Shown piece after piece: positions 62,379-64,000 of a DNA stretch of 64,000 nucleotides. The position numbers and the translations under genes were made by a program. The notes beneath the pieces were generated by a model. That model was not told the DNA's origin. It was given only the letters and a program-made list of their open reading frames with translations, and did not search any database. The DNA is from Paenibacillus marchantiae (GTDB lineage Bacteria > Bacillota > Bacilli > Paenibacillales > Paenibacillaceae): positions 3,100,001 through 3,164,000 of the forward strand of contig NZ_CP118270.1 in assembly GCF_028771845.1 (NCBI RefSeq), read 5' to 3'. Numbering within the stretch: the stretch's first letter is position 1; every line of letters starts with the position of its first letter.

Positions 62379-64000
62379 GCGCTATAGCAGGAATTGTTCA
62401 CACCGATGGTCAGCAAGCGTTGTGGGAGGACAGTTGGCGCCTATATGCCAGTCTAGGCCACGTTCCAGCGGATACAACGGGGGTCTGGAAAGGAAATGAA
62501 GCTTTTCTGAGCTGCCACGCCCAGTGGATTACGCCGGAGTCGGTCAGCGAGCAATTGCCCTTATATGATGAAGTGAGCGGTCTGACTATCACGTCGGATG
62601 CCATTTTGGATAATCGGGAGCAATTGGCAGACCAACTGTCCATATCAAGAGCGGAGTTAGCAGGATTGTCGGATAGTGAACTGATCCTGCGAGCCTATCT
62701 GCGGTGGGATGAACATATGGCAGAGAAACTGCTTGGCGATTTCGCCTTCGCAATCTGGGATGATCGCAAGCGCAGACTCTTCGCTGCCAGAGATATTACG
62801 GGCATGAGATCCTTTTATTTTCGGCATGATGGTGAGCGGTTTGCCTTCTGTACCTTAATGAATCCGCTGCTGCAATTGGAAGGTGTACATAAAGAACTGG
62901 ATGAGATCTGGTTGTCCGAATTTCTTGCCATTCCCGACATGCATGACTCAGCAGATATCCATTCTACCGTCTATCGCGGAGTGAGCCAGCTGCCCCCTGC
63001 CCATACGCTTAGCTTCAGGGATGGAAGGCTGGAACAGAAACAATATCATCGCTGGGACGAAGTGGAGCCTTTACGGCTCAAGTCCGATGGGGAATATGTA
63101 GAAGCATTCCGCGAGGTATTTGGTCAAGCTGTTGGATCGCGTTTGCGAACGCATCGACAGGTGGCTGCTGCTTTAAGCGGAGGGCTGGATTCCGGAGCTG
63201 TGGTTGGATTTGCCTCAGGAACACTGCGGAGACAGGGAAAAACGTTAAATGCGTATAGCTATGTTCCGGTGCCTGACTTCACGGATTATACATCGAAAAC
63301 ACTGTTAGCAGATGAACGACCGTTTATCCAGTCTACGGTTAATCATGTGGGTAATATCACAGAGAATTATCTTGATTTTGCGGGAAGAAGCCCACTTAGT
63401 GAAGTGGACACCTGGCTTGATATTATGGAAATGCCTTATAAATACTTTGAGAATTCCTTCTGGATTCGTGGTTTTTATGAAAAAGCGAGCCAGCAGGATG
63501 CAGGCATTCTACTGACTGGAGCCCGGGGTAACTTCACGGTCTCCTGGGGACCAGCACTAGATTATTACGCCAGTTTGCTAAAAAGCGGACGCTGGTTCCG
63601 GTGGCTACGGGAAATGCAGCAGTACAGTGAACGAACCGGGATGAAGTTCTCACGAATTGCCAAAATTACGGGCCGTAAAGCGTATCCGGAATTGTTTAAA
63701 TCCATGTCAAAGGGAGCTGCCCAAGCCGCATCGGTGCAATTAATCCATCCGGAGTTTGCTAGAAGAACAGGCGTATTGGATCGGCTCAAATCAATTATCG
63801 TTCTGCAAGGTGGTGCGCAGGCAGATGCGCTCAAAGTACGGGCAGAGAAATTCAACAACCTGGCCATTGCGAACAAAAATGGTGCTGTCGCGACCAAATG
63901 CTCCCTTCGTTATCGGGCGTGGGAGCGTGATCCTACGAGTGACGCCAGAGTGATTCGTTTCTGTCTGTCTGTACCGATTGAACAATATGTTAATCAAGGA
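62375..64000 (+). CDS. Asparagine synthetase-like amide-forming enzyme, lasso-cyclase-like (3' end outside window)
   Basis: Open from ATG 62375 to the last base, 542 codons without a stop. N-terminal class II glutamine-amidotransferase-like domain (1-190) and ATP-PPase domain with the pyrophosphate loop ALSGGLDSGAVVG (about 268). The N-terminus is MSAIAGIV: the Cys2 nucleophile of glutamine-dependent AsnB (MCGI) is Ser, so ammonia from glutamine is unlikely. That loss is typical of lasso-peptide macrolactam synthetases (about 600 residues) and beta-lactam synthetases. GGGGAGG precedes the ATG, which overlaps the sulfotransferase stop. Confidence 0.87.
   Translation, partial: MSAIAGIVHTDGQQALWEDSWRLYASLGHVPADTTGVWKGNEAFLSCHAQWITPESVSEQLPLYDEVSGLTITSDAILDNREQLADQLSISRAELAGLSDSELILRAYLRWDEHMAEKLLGDFAFAIWDDRKRRLFAARDITGMRSFYFRHDGERFAFCTLMNPLLQLEGVHKELDEIWLSEFLAIPDMHDSADIHSTVYRGVSQLPPAHTLSFRDGRLEQKQYHRWDEVEPLRLKSDGEYVEAFREVFGQAVGSRLRTHRQVAAALSGGLDSGAVVGFASGTLRRQGKTLNAYSYVPVPDFTDYTSKTLLADERPFIQSTVNHVGNITENYLDFAGRSPLSEVDTWLDIMEMPYKYFENSFWIRGFYEKASQQDAGILLTGARGNFTVSWGPALDYYASLLKSGRWFRWLREMQQYSERTGMKFSRIAKITGRKAYPELFKSMSKGAAQAASVQLIHPEFARRTGVLDRLKSIIVLQGGAQADALKVRAEKFNNLAIANKNGAVATKCSLRYRAWERDPTSDARVIRFCLSVPIEQYVNQG

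Overview
The window looks like a chromosomal segment of a Paenibacillus-type bacterium (Firmicutes, Bacillales). The reasons are spore-related genes (ytxC, a gamma-SASP-like gene, prkA, yhbH, spoVR, an abrB homologue preceded by Spo0A-box matches), strong AAGGAGG-type ribosome binding sites with several GTG/TTG starts, a threonyl T-box in front of thrS, liaFSR, YesMN-type two-component genes and LplABC/YtcQ-type sugar transporters. No rRNA, tRNA, CRISPR array, prophage or insertion sequence was recognised. Assignments rest on reading the sequence and on remembered family features; no database search was run.

Left part (1-25,900), mostly core functions: an aldo/keto reductase and zinc alcohol dehydrogenase pair; a 186-bp inverted-repeat intergenic element; a YitT-family protein; the KhtTU K+/H+ antiporter; ytxC, the T-box and thrS; a 3D-domain protein; a SASP-like gene; the liaFSR envelope-stress operon; htrA followed by an OmpR-type two-component system; ispH; a DAHP synthase; glnA of the GSI-beta type behind a perfect GlnR/TnrA box; serC; trmL; an AbrB-like regulator; and a beta-lactamase-fold hydrolase coupled to a GNAT acetyltransferase.

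Centre (25,900-37,600) is a carbohydrate operon: esterase, two ABC permeases, solute-binding lipoprotein, GH3 beta-glucosidase, a very long GH94 phosphorylase and a LacI repressor. Two 24-bp palindromes, one at the predicted transcription start, look like the operator pair for that repressor. Gene content resembles the Listeria innocua 1,2-beta-oligoglucan (sophorooligosaccharide) locus, so uptake and phosphorolysis of beta-1,2-glucan fragments is the best working hypothesis.

Right part (37,600-64,000): a 34-aa membrane peptide gene, a NAGPA-type exported protein with a coiled-coil partner, an orphan LuxR-type regulator, a PLP aminotransferase, azoR, a DUF2161 nuclease-fold protein, prkA, a short HemAT-like globin sensor, a LacI regulator, a YesMN-type two-component system with an orphan solute-binding protein behind a cre-like site, a possible structured RNA, an MHYT-GGDEF-EAL c-di-GMP protein, yhbH-spoVR and an MFS permease. 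At the edge lie a PAPS-type sulfotransferase and an asparagine-synthetase-like gene that is still open at the last base. The latter lacks the glutaminase cysteine, as lasso-peptide cyclases do, so the window probably stops inside a peptide or natural-product cluster driven by a promoter with a perfect palindrome between -35 and -10.
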